Part shown: in pieces, positions 56,771 through 64,000 of the stretch
Numbering within the stretch: position 1 is the first letter of the stretch
Layout of the letters: each line of letters starts with the position of its first letter
NCBI GenBank assembly: GCA_937873445.1
Contig: CALMWF010000017.1
Span: 1-64,000, forward strand
Source: an uncultured Alphaproteobacteria bacterium
GTDB lineage: Bacteria; Pseudomonadota; Alphaproteobacteria; Rhizobiales; Aestuariivirgaceae
Direction of reading: 5' to 3'
Length of the DNA: 64,000 nucleotides
The notes under the pieces: model-generated
What the model was told of the DNA's origin: nothing
The model's database searches: none
Seen by the model: only the letters and a program-made list of their open reading frames with translations
Made by a program: the position numbers and the translations under genes

Positions 56771-59700
56771 ATGTCCGGGCCAAACCAGTTTGCCTTGCTG
56801 AAGACGGAGCGTTTTCTGCCGCTCTTCATCAGCCAGGCCATCGGCGCCTTTAATGACAATGCCTTTCGCTTTGCCCTGGCCCTGCTGCTGATTTCCGGCG
56901 CCACCGGCACCACCACCCAAACCGCAGGTCTTGCCAACACCATCGCCGGCGGCCTGTTGATGCTGCCCTTCTTTCTGTTCTCGGCGCTGGCGGGCCAGCT
57001 CTCCGACAAATATGACAAGGCGCTCATTGCCCGCCGCACCCGCTTCTTTGAAATCTTCGCCGTCGCCATTGCCGCCTTCTCGCTGTTCACCAACCAGCTC
57101 TGGCTCCAGTTGCTCTCGGTCTTTCTCATGGGCACGGTGTCGGCCTTCTTCGGCCCCATCAAATATTCCATCCTGCCGCAGCATCTGGAAAAGCAGGAAC
57201 TGCTCGGCGGCAACGGCATGATCGAAATGGCCACCTTCGTGGCCATTCTCCTCGGCACGCTGTTCGGCTCCATGGCCATTCTGCATGCCCAGGGCCGCTG
57301 GGGCGTCACCATTGTCATGGTGGGTCTGGCCATCATCGGCTGGCTGGCCGCCCGGCAAATTCCAGCCGCCCCCCCGGCCCAGCCCGATCTGGTGGTGAAC
57401 CGCAATTTCCTGTCCGAAACCGGCCGCGTCATTTCCCAGGTGAGAAAAAGCCGCGACGTGTTTCAATCCATTCTCGGCATCTCCGGCTTCTGGGTCATCG
57501 GTTCCATCTTCCTCACCCAGATGCCGCTGTTCACCAAGGCCGACCTGCACGCCGTGGAAAGCGTCACCACCCTGGGCTTCATCACCTTCACCGTCGGCAT
57601 TGCCGTGGGCTCGCTCATCTGCAACTGGCTGCTCAACGGTGAGGTGTCGGTCAAATATGCGCCACCCTCGGCGGTGCTCACCACGCTCTTCATCATCGAT
57701 CTGTTTTTCACCGCGGGCCGCGCCGGCAGGCTCGGCACAGCGGAGGCACCAACCACCCTTGCCAGTTTCCTGTCCAGCTTCTCCGGCTGGCATGTGCTGG
57801 TTGATCTTTTCCTCATTGCGGTGTTCGGCGGCATTTTCGTGGTGCCGCTGTTTGCCCTGATTCAAAGCCGCACCCCGCAATCGCGCCGGGCCCGCGTCAT
57901 CGGTGTCAACAACATCATCAACGCTGCCGCCATGACCGCCGCTGCCTTGCTCAGCGCGCTGCTTCTGAAAATGGGGCTGTCGGCGCGCGGTCTGTTTCTC
58001 ATCACCGGTCTCGCCTCGGCCATCGGCGCGGTCTACATCATCCGGCTGCTGCCCCATGAATCCATCGCTGCCGTCACCCGCAACATTCTGAGCTTCCTCT
58101 ATGATGTGGAGGTGAAGGGGCTGGAGAACTATGAAGCCGCCGGCCGCCGCGCCGTCATCATCGCCAATCATACGGCGCTGGTGGATGGTCCGCTGCTCTC
58201 GGCTTTTCTGCCGGAACGCGCCACCTTTGCCATCAACACACTGATGGCAGACAAGTGGTGGGCCAAGCCTGCCTTTGCCCTCTATGACATCGCCCCCATT
58301 GACCCCGGCAACCCGCTGGCTCTGCGCGGGCTGGTGGACGCCCTCAAGGCCAACAAGAAGGTGGTGATCTTTCCCGAGGGCCGCCTCACCGTCACCGGCG
58401 CCCTGATGAAGGTTTATGAAGGCCCGGCGGCCGTGGCCCAGATGGCCAATGCCAAGATCCTTCCCGTCCGCATCGACGGTGCCCAATATTCACAAACCTC
58501 GCGCCTGCGCGGCAAATTGCGCCTGCGCTGGTTCCCCAAGATCACCCTCACCTTCCTGCCGCCCATCAAGTTTGCAGCCCCGCCCGAACTCAAGGGCTCT
58601 GCCCTGCGCGAATACCAGGCCAACAAGCTCTATGACGTCATGGCCGACATGGTGTTCCGCACCTCCAAGATCGATCAGACCCTGTTCGACAGTCTCATCG
58701 ACGCCGCCCATGTCCATGGCCGCCGCCGCAAGATCGCCGAGGACATTCAGCGCAAGCCCGTTTCCTACAACCGCCTCATCATGGGCAGCTTCATTCTGGG
58801 CCGCCGCATTGCCCAGCTTACCCCCGGCCAGAAAACCGTGGGCGTGCTGCTGCCCAACTCGCTGGGTGCGCTGCTCACCTTCTTCGGCCTGCACGCCATG
58901 GGCCGCATTCCCGCCATGCTCAACTATTCCACCGGGGCGGTGAACATGTCGGTGGCCTGCACCACCGCCGAAGTGTCCAGCATTGTCACCTCGCGCCGCT
59001 TCATAGAACTCGGTGAACTGCAGGAGACCCTGGCGCTCCTCGAAAAGACCAACCGCATCATCTATCTCGAGGATGTACGCGATGGCCTGAAGCTGGGCGA
59101 CAAGCTGTTCGGCCTGTGGGCCAAGAGCTTCCCGCACTGGGCGTTGCGCCACTCCGGCGCCAGCCAGGACCCCAACGCGCCCGCCGCCATTCTCTTCACC
59201 TCAGGCTCGGAAGGCCTGCCCAAGGGCGTGGCCCTGTCGCACCGCAACTTCCAGGCCAACCGGCTTCAGGCCACGGCCCGGGTGGCTGTGAGCGAAGAGG
59301 ACGTGATGTTCAACTGTCTGCCCATGTTCCACGCCTTCGGGCTGCTGGGCGGAACGCTGCTGCCGATCCTGTCCGGCATCTACACCTTCTTCTATCCCTC
59401 GCCGCTGCATTACAAGATCGTGCCCGAGCTGTGTTACGACATCAACGCCACGCTGCTGTTCGGCACCGATACCTTCCTCAACGGCTATGCCAAGAATGCC
59501 CACCCCTATGATTTCTTCAACATGCGCATTGTGCTGGCCGGGGCCGAACGCCTGAAGGCCGAGACGCGCAATCTGTGGATGGAAAAATTTGGCGTGCGCA
59601 TTCTCGAAGCCTATGGCGTCACCGAATGTTCACCGGCTCTGTCCACCAACACGCCCATGCATTATCGCAGCGGCACGGTGGGCCGCTTCCTCGATCAGGT

Positions 59701-60208
59701 GGAATACCGGCTGGAACCGGTGGAAGGCATCGCCGAGGGCGGCCGGCTCTTTGTGCGCGGTCCCACGGTCATGCTGGGCTATATCCGCGCCGACAATCCC
59801 GGTGCCATCGAGCCGCCCCAGGACGGCTGGCACGACACCGGTGACGTGGTGAAGGTGGACGACCAGGGCTTCATCACCATTCTGGGCCGCGTCAAGCGCT
59901 TCGCCAAAGTGGCGGGCGAGATGATTTCGCTCACAGCGGTGGAAACCGCCATGGGCAAGCTTCTCCCCGATTTTTCCCATGCCGTGGTGTCTGTGCCCGA
60001 CCCCAAGAAGGGTGAACAGCTTGTGCTCTTCACCACCATGGAGAAACTTGAGCGCAAGGCCCTGCTCGAAGGGCTGCGTGGCGAGGGCCTGTCGGAACTT
60101 GCCATTCCGCGCACCATCAAGTGGCTGCAGGACATTCCGCTGCTCGGTTCTGGCAAGACCAATTATGTGGAACTGGGGCGGCTGGCCCGGGAATTGGTGG
60201 AAAGCTGA
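56771..60208 (+). CDS. Trifunctional lysophospholipid transporter / acyltransferase / acyl-ACP synthetase (Aas-type)
   Basis: A 1145-residue fusion. Residues about 1-420 are a major-facilitator transporter (LplT-like, opening FLPLFISQAIGAFNDNAF). About 440-640 is a PlsC acyltransferase with the HX4D motif HTALVD near 466 and FPEGRLTVTG. About 680-1140 is an AMP-binding acyl-ACP synthetase with FTSGSEGLPKGVALSHRN near 805 and GWHDTGDVVKVD. Together they re-acylate lysophospholipids taken across the inner membrane. GGGAG lies 6 nt before the ATG at 56771. Confidence 0.93.
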   Translation: MSGPNQFALLKTERFLPLFISQAIGAFNDNAFRFALALLLISGATGTTTQTAGLANTIAGGLLMLPFFLFSALAGQLSDKYDKALIARRTRFFEIFAVAIAAFSLFTNQLWLQLLSVFLMGTVSAFFGPIKYSILPQHLEKQELLGGNGMIEMATFVAILLGTLFGSMAILHAQGRWGVTIVMVGLAIIGWLAARQIPAAPPAQPDLVVNRNFLSETGRVISQVRKSRDVFQSILGISGFWVIGSIFLTQMPLFTKADLHAVESVTTLGFITFTVGIAVGSLICNWLLNGEVSVKYAPPSAVLTTLFIIDLFFTAGRAGRLGTAEAPTTLASFLSSFSGWHVLVDLFLIAVFGGIFVVPLFALIQSRTPQSRRARVIGVNNIINAAAMTAAALLSALLLKMGLSARGLFLITGLASAIGAVYIIRLLPHESIAAVTRNILSFLYDVEVKGLENYEAAGRRAVIIANHTALVDGPLLSAFLPERATFAINTLMADKWWAKPAFALYDIAPIDPGNPLALRGLVDALKANKKVVIFPEGRLTVTGALMKVYEGPAAVAQMANAKILPVRIDGAQYSQTSRLRGKLRLRWFPKITLTFLPPIKFAAPPELKGSALREYQANKLYDVMADMVFRTSKIDQTLFDSLIDAAHVHGRRRKIAEDIQRKPVSYNRLIMGSFILGRRIAQLTPGQKTVGVLLPNSLGALLTFFGLHAMGRIPAMLNYSTGAVNMSVACTTAEVSSIVTSRRFIELGELQETLALLEKTNRIIYLEDVRDGLKLGDKLFGLWAKSFPHWALRHSGASQDPNAPAAILFTSGSEGLPKGVALSHRNFQANRLQATARVAVSEEDVMFNCLPMFHAFGLLGGTLLPILSGIYTFFYPSPLHYKIVPELCYDINATLLFGTDTFLNGYAKNAHPYDFFNMRIVLAGAERLKAETRNLWMEKFGVRILEAYGVTECSPALSTNTPMHYRSGTVGRFLDQVEYRLEPVEGIAEGGRLFVRGPTVMLGYIRADNPGAIEPPQDGWHDTGDVVKVDDQGFITILGRVKRFAKVAGEMISLTAVETAMGKLLPDFSHAVVSVPDPKKGEQLVLFTTMEKLERKALLEGLRGEGLSELAIPRTIKWLQDIPLLGSGKTNYVELGRLARELVES

Positions 60209-60254
60209 CCCCTCGACGGCGCATCAGCGCTTTGGCAATCTGAACGAAACTGAC

Positions 60255-60282
60255 AGCGGGGCGGGAAGCCCCGCTCTGATTT
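60255..60282 (+). terminator. Hairpin between the acyltransferase and aminotransferase genes
   Basis: AGCGGGGC / GCCCCGCT forms an 8-bp stem with a 5-nt loop followed by CTGATTTTGG. The T-run is short and the following Shine-Dalgarno is close, so it may only partly stop transcription. Confidence 0.45.
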
Positions 60283-60293
60283 TGGAGCAAACC

Positions 60294-61469
60294 ATGCGTA
60301 TGGCGCGGATCGCCGACCGGCTGGCCAGCCTCGGTGCTGAAAAATGGCAGGTTCACTTTGAGGGCCGCCGCCGGGCTGCCGCCGGCGAAAAGGTGATTTT
60401 TCTGTCGATCGGCGAACCCGATGCGCCGCCGCCCGCCGCCATCCTCGATGTCGCCGAAAAGGCCATGCGGAGCGGACGTTACCGCTATGCCCCCGGCCAG
60501 GGCGAGGCCAATGTGCTGGAGGCGCTGGCCCGCCGCTACAGCAAGGACACCGGCCGCAGCCTCTCTCCCGCCCAGTTTCTCTACCTGCCCGGCACCCAGA
60601 CGGCGCTTTATGTCGCCGCCACCACCCTGCTTGATGAGGGCGACGAGATTCTCCTGCCCGATCCCTATTACGCCACCTATGAGGGCGTGGTGGCGGCACC
60701 AGGTGCCGTGGCCGTGCCGGTGCCGCTTGACCCCGATCGTGGCTTTCACCCCCATGTGGCCGACTTTGAGCGCGCCATCACACCGCGCACCCGGGCCATC
60801 CTCATCAACTCGCCCGGCAACCCCACGGGGGCCGTCTATACGGCAGCCGAAGTGGCCGCCATTGGCGCCATGGCCCGCAAGCACGACCTGTGGATCATTT
60901 CGGATGAGGTCTATGCCACGCTGACCCATGGCAACCGGCCCTTTGTCTCGCCCTTCCACGACCCCGCCCTGGAAGAGCGCACCGTGGTGGTGTCCTCGCT
61001 CTCCAAGTCCCACAATATGCCCGGTTTCCGCTGCGGCTGGATTGCCGCCAGCGCCGCATTTGTCAGCCGCGCCGTGGCCATCACTGAAACCATGCTGTTC
61101 GGCTCGCAGGCCTTTCTGGAGGATGCCGCAGCCTTCGCCCTCGACCATCACTTCCCCGAACTGGATGCGGTCAAGGAAACCTATCAGCGCCGGGCCCGCA
61201 CCCTGGTGGAAGGGCTTTCCGCCTCCCCCCGGGTTTCTGCCCATCTGCCGGAGGGCGGCATGTTCGTCATGGTGGATGTGCGCAAAACCGGCCTGACGGG
61301 CCAGAACTTTGCGGCGGGTCTTCTGGCCACCGAAGGCGTGGTGACCATGCCGGGCGAAAGCTTCGGTGCCGGGGGTGCGGGCCACCTGCGCGTGGCGCTG
61401 ACCGTGGGTGAAGACCAGATGGGCGAGGCCGCCCGGCGCATCTGCCGCTACGCCAACAGCCTCGCCTGA
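60294..61469 (+). CDS. Class I/II pyridoxal-phosphate aminotransferase
   Basis: A 391-residue aminotransferase. SIGEPDAPPP, NSPGNPTGAVY, SDEVYATLTH and the PLP lysine in SSLSKSHNMPGFRCGW are present. It belongs to the aspartate aminotransferase-like group; the substrate is not shown. ATG at 60294 has GGAG 6 nt upstream. The gntR gene follows 50 bp later on the same strand. Confidence 0.92.
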   Translation: MRMARIADRLASLGAEKWQVHFEGRRRAAAGEKVIFLSIGEPDAPPPAAILDVAEKAMRSGRYRYAPGQGEANVLEALARRYSKDTGRSLSPAQFLYLPGTQTALYVAATTLLDEGDEILLPDPYYATYEGVVAAPGAVAVPVPLDPDRGFHPHVADFERAITPRTRAILINSPGNPTGAVYTAAEVAAIGAMARKHDLWIISDEVYATLTHGNRPFVSPFHDPALEERTVVVSSLSKSHNMPGFRCGWIAASAAFVSRAVAITETMLFGSQAFLEDAAAFALDHHFPELDAVKETYQRRARTLVEGLSASPRVSAHLPEGGMFVMVDVRKTGLTGQNFAAGLLATEGVVTMPGESFGAGGAGHLRVALTVGEDQMGEAARRICRYANSLA

Positions 61470-61470
61470 C

Positions 61471-61499
61471 CTTGCGGCGCATGGCACCACTGCCTATCC
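61471..61499 (+). promoter_or_regulatory. Predicted promoter of gntR
   Basis: CTTGCG (61471-61476) and CTATCC (61494-61499) are 17 bp apart. The -35 starts 2 bp after the aminotransferase stop codon. Confidence 0.5.
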
Positions 61500-61512
61500 T
61501 GTATAGACAGGA
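61497..61512 (+). promoter_or_regulatory. Predicted self-regulatory operator of the GntR/HutC regulator
   Basis: TCCTGT and ACAGGA flank ATAG, a perfect 6-bp inverted repeat. The core GTATAGAC fits the GT-N-TA-N-AC pattern of HutC-type GntR regulators. It overlaps the -10 and the Shine-Dalgarno of the gene, which fits autorepression. Confidence 0.65.
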
Positions 61513-61519
61513 GTGCGCC

Positions 61520-62218
61520 ATGGCCGAACCCCACTATGCCCGTCTGAAAACCCATATCCGTGACCGCATTGCCGAAGGCGCCCTGAAGCCTGGTGACCGG
61601 GTGCCCTCGGAACATGAGCTGGTGGCGCTATTCTCTGTTTCGCGCATGACCGCCAACCGGGCGCTGAAGGAATTGGCCGCGGAAGGGCTGGTGGTGCGGC
61701 GTTCCGGCTCCGGCAGCTTCGTCGCCGAGGCCGCCCTCTCCCCCGCGCCACCCGCCCCACCCATTGATCTCATCGACATGGAGGCGGTGGTGCGCGGCCA
61801 CGGCCACCGCTACAGCCGCAGGATAGAGCACAGCCGCAGCCTCATGGCCTCGCCGGTGCTGATGGATGCCTTCGGGCTGGGGGCCTCCCAACCGCTCAAC
61901 CATCTCGTCCTGCTGCATGAGGAACAGGGCCAGCCCGTGCAACTGGAAAGCCGCTACCTGAACCCCGCCCTGCTCACCGGCCAGACGGCGGCTGAGCCTC
62001 CCTCTCTCCGTCAGCTTTCGGATGGGGCCGATGCGGTGGAGAATACGCTGGAGGCCTGCCACCCCGATGATCTGGCACGGCGGCTGTTGCGGGTGGGGCC
62101 GCATGAACCGTGCCTACGGCTGGAACGCCGCCTGCTGCGGGGGGGCGAGGTTTTCGCCATTGTCACCCTGACCACGCCCGCCGCCCGCCACGCCCTGTTC
62201 TGGCGCAGCAAAAAATAA
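61520..62218 (+). CDS. GntR family regulator, HutC subfamily
   Basis: A 232-residue regulator. The winged helix (about 1-68) has the signature LKPGDRVPSEHELVALFSVS and SRMTANRALKELAAEGLV; the UTRA ligand-binding domain follows (about 90-230). AGGAG lies 6 nt before the ATG at 61520. It may control itself, the aminotransferase or the convergent polyamine-type transporter; histidine-use genes are not present here. Confidence 0.93.
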   Translation: MAEPHYARLKTHIRDRIAEGALKPGDRVPSEHELVALFSVSRMTANRALKELAAEGLVVRRSGSGSFVAEAALSPAPPAPPIDLIDMEAVVRGHGHRYSRRIEHSRSLMASPVLMDAFGLGASQPLNHLVLLHEEQGQPVQLESRYLNPALLTGQTAAEPPSLRQLSDGADAVENTLEACHPDDLARRLLRVGPHEPCLRLERRLLRGGEVFAIVTLTTPAARHALFWRSKK

Positions 62219-62242
62219 CCCCGGCAGCAAATGCCGCCGGGG
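62207..62242 (-). terminator. Terminator after the polyamine-binding protein gene
   Basis: CCCCGGCAGC pairs with GCCGCCGGGG with one mismatch around AAAT. On the minus strand it is followed by GGTTATTTTTTG-like T-rich sequence, which overlaps the 3' end of gntR. Confidence 0.75.
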
Positions 62243-62262
62243 CCATGACAGTGAGGCAAGCC

Positions 62263-63291
62263 TTACTTCATCAGCTCGGTCCAGATCTTGGTGTAGATCT
62301 CCACCGCTTCCGGCGGGCAGGCGGTGGCAAACTCGCCATGCGGCTGCGACTCGGCCGGCACATTGAGCTCCGGCGCGTCCTTCATGTCGGCCGGCATGAA
62401 CTTGTCCGATCCGGCAATGCCGTTGGCATAGCGGGCAAAGGCCGAAAGCCCCGCCGCATTTTCCGGGTCCATGACAAAGTTCATGAACAGCTTGGCGTTC
62501 TCCGCATTCTTGGCGTCCTTCAGGATGGACAGGTTATCCATCCAGTAGGTGAAGCCCTCCTTGGGGTAGCCATATTTGATATCCGGATTCTGCAGGCGCT
62601 GGCGCAGCGCCGAGCCGTTCCAGTCGGAGGTGGCGAGATAGTCACCCTTCACCATCTTCTCGATGGTGGAATATTCCATGGCCACCCAGTTGGGCTTGGC
62701 GGCCACCAGCGTGTCGCGCGCCTTCTTCAGGATTTCCTTGTCCATGGAACAATGCTTGCCGCCATTGTATTTGATGGCCGCGTCGATCACGTCGTTCATC
62801 TCCGGCACGACATTGACCTTGCCCTTCAGCTCATCCGGCGTGTTGAAGATGATGCCCCAGGTGTTGATGTCGCCCTTGTATTTGTCGGTGCGCACCGAAA
62901 CGCCCACCGTGCCCCACTGCCACGGCACCGAATAGTGGCGGCCCGGGTCATAATCAACATTGACCCACTGCGGATCGACATTCTTGAAATTCTCCATCTG
63001 GTCGGGGCGCGCCTCCAGCAGCAGGCCTTCCTTGATCCAGATGGGCATGAAATTGCCCGACGGCACCACCATGTCGAAACCATGGCCGCCAGCGCGCACC
63101 TTGGCCAGCGCCGTGTCGTTCGAGTCATAGTCGGTGACGGTGACCTTGACCTTGTACTTCTCCTCGAACTTCTTCACCACATCCGGGCTGGTGTAATTGC
63201 CCCAGTTGTAGATGTTCAGCTCACCTTCGGCATGGGCCACGCCCGCCAGCATGGTGCAGCCCGCCGCCGCCAACAGAAACCGTTTCATCAT
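62263..63291 (-). CDS. Polyamine-type ABC transporter substrate-binding protein (PotD/PotF-like)
   Basis: Periplasmic binding protein of 342 residues. Signal peptide about 1-21 (ends AHAEG). LNIYNWGNYTSPDVVKKFEE, GFDMVVPSGNFM and PWQWGTVGVSVRTDKY are typical of spermidine/putrescine binding proteins. Whether the ligand is a polyamine cannot be confirmed from sequence. AGGAGG lies just before the ATG. The permease gene precedes it on the same strand. Confidence 0.9.
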   Translation of the reverse strand: MMKRFLLAAAGCTMLAGVAHAEGELNIYNWGNYTSPDVVKKFEEKYKVKVTVTDYDSNDTALAKVRAGGHGFDMVVPSGNFMPIWIKEGLLLEARPDQMENFKNVDPQWVNVDYDPGRHYSVPWQWGTVGVSVRTDKYKGDINTWGIIFNTPDELKGKVNVVPEMNDVIDAAIKYNGGKHCSMDKEILKKARDTLVAAKPNWVAMEYSTIEKMVKGDYLATSDWNGSALRQRLQNPDIKYGYPKEGFTYWMDNLSILKDAKNAENAKLFMNFVMDPENAAGLSAFARYANGIAGSDKFMPADMKDAPELNVPAESQPHGEFATACPPEAVEIYTKIWTELMK

Positions 63292-63316
63292 GTCTTCCTC
63301 CTTGCTTCCTCTTGGT

Positions 63317-64000
63317 TCAGGTCTTCTTCCGGTTGATGAAGAAGAACACCGTCACGATAACCACGGAGAGAAGCAGAAACACCGTGGAAATCGCATTCAT
63401 CTCGGGCGTCACCGCCCGCTTCAATTGTCCCAGCATATAGGTGGGCAGCGTTTCCTGGCCCGCCGATTTGACGAATTCGGTGATCACCACGTCATCGAGT
63501 GAAATGACGAAGGCCAGCATCATTCCCGCCAGAATGCCGGGCCACAGCAGCGGCAGGGTGACGCGCCGGAAGGTGGCCCAGGGCGTGGCGTAGAGATCGG
63601 CCGCCGCCCGCTCCAGCGTCAGGTCCATGTTTTCAAGCCGCGCCCGAATGGGCAGATAGGCAAAGGGAATGCAGAAGCCCGTGTGCGCTGCCATGAGATA
63701 GCCAAGCCCGGTATAGCCCGTCCACATTTTCACCCGCGAAAACACAATGAGCAGCGCCACCGCGGTGACAATTTCCGGCACCATCAGCGGCTGGTTGATG
63801 AAGGCATATTTGAAGGTGAGGCCGGGATAGGGGTCGGTGCGCGTGGTGGCCAGTGCCGCCATGGTGGCAACAATGGTCGAGACAAGGGCCGCCACCGTGG
63901 CAATGATGAAGGAATGCCAGGCCGCCTCCTGCACCCGCTCATTGGCCATGGCCTCCTGAAACCAGCGCAGCGAAAAGCCTTCCCACACCGCCACCGAAAT
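63317..64000 (-). CDS. Polyamine-type ABC transporter permease (PotC-like), 5' end cut by window
   Basis: Inner-membrane permease with five to six helices visible and the EAA-type loop ERAAADLYATPWATFRRVTLP. The frame is open to the window edge, and the usual first helix and N-terminus of PotC lie outside, so this is partial. A GTG at 63994 is inside the conserved VAVWEGFS segment and is not the true start. The remaining transporter genes should lie upstream. Confidence 0.9.
   Translation of the reverse strand: MSVAVWEGFSLRWFQEAMANERVQEAAWHSFIIATVAALVSTIVATMAALATTRTDPYPGLTFKYAFINQPLMVPEIVTAVALLIVFSRVKMWTGYTGLGYLMAAHTGFCIPFAYLPIRARLENMDLTLERAAADLYATPWATFRRVTLPLLWPGILAGMMLAFVISLDDVVITEFVKSAGQETLPTYMLGQLKRAVTPEMNAISTVFLLLSVVIVTVFFFINRKKT

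Overview
The window is a gene-dense, high-GC stretch of an alphaproteobacterial chromosome, most likely from the order Hyphomicrobiales (Rhizobiales). This rests on gene content and order rather than on any search: comF-grxC-nitrilase-DUF1178 facing ubiG; bolA, a J-domain gene and cobS-cobT side by side; a Suv3-type helicase followed by an S4 gene, a 7Fe ferredoxin and carD; and a rimP-nusA-ylxR-infB-rbfA-truB-rpsO-pnp block next to trmB, metK, an XRE regulator and lnt. Several upstream regions also carry the alphaproteobacterial promoter form CTTGNC-N17-CTATAN. About 63 genes are called, including one tRNA. There is no rRNA, CRISPR array, insertion sequence or prophage.

Layout. 1-395: a palindromic mosaic repeat, then ubiG. 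1.2-6 kb: minus-strand housekeeping genes (DUF1178, nitrilase, glutaredoxin, ComF, MutT, ArgJ) with one plus-strand NDUFAF5-like methyltransferase. 6.1-11.7 kb: a periplasmic PpiC and secA diverging, a PepSY/cytochrome b pair and an orphan Flp pilin. 11.8-17 kb: accA, xerD with a small membrane protein gene, aroK-aroB-corC. 17-22 kb: bolA, DnaJ-like, cobS-cobT (aerobic cobaltochelatase), a hexapeptide acetyltransferase and rpmB. 22.5-28.9 kb: Suv3-like helicase, S4, fdxA, carD, tRNA-Arg(CCU) and a HisC-like aminotransferase. 29-36 kb: signalling and metabolic singles (GGDEF/EAL, VOC dioxygenase, upp, REC-Hpt, cytochrome c', alpha/beta hydrolase, PfkB kinase). 36-50 kb: the minus-strand translation/transcription block, metK and lnt. 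50-56.7 kb: a complete dipeptide-type ABC transporter operon ending in a HAD phosphatase. 56.8-61.5 kb: a trifunctional acyltransferase/acyl-ACP synthetase and an aminotransferase. 61.5-64 kb: a GntR/HutC regulator and the start of a polyamine-type ABC transporter cut by the window edge.

I did not find a large novel system. The less ordinary items are small-scale. A two-palindrome mosaic repeat occurs at two loci and, at one, supplies the last codons of a gene. A strong promoter followed by a terminator hairpin forms the leader of the rimP-nusA-infB operon. An S4 gene appears to start at CTG on the stop codon of the helicase before it. CarD carries a 120-residue histone H1-like tail. Two likely genes of under 50 codons lie among the larger genes. 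Three convergent gene pairs meet at exactly the same TGATCA stop-stop junction. Several promoter/operator palindromes can be read directly.
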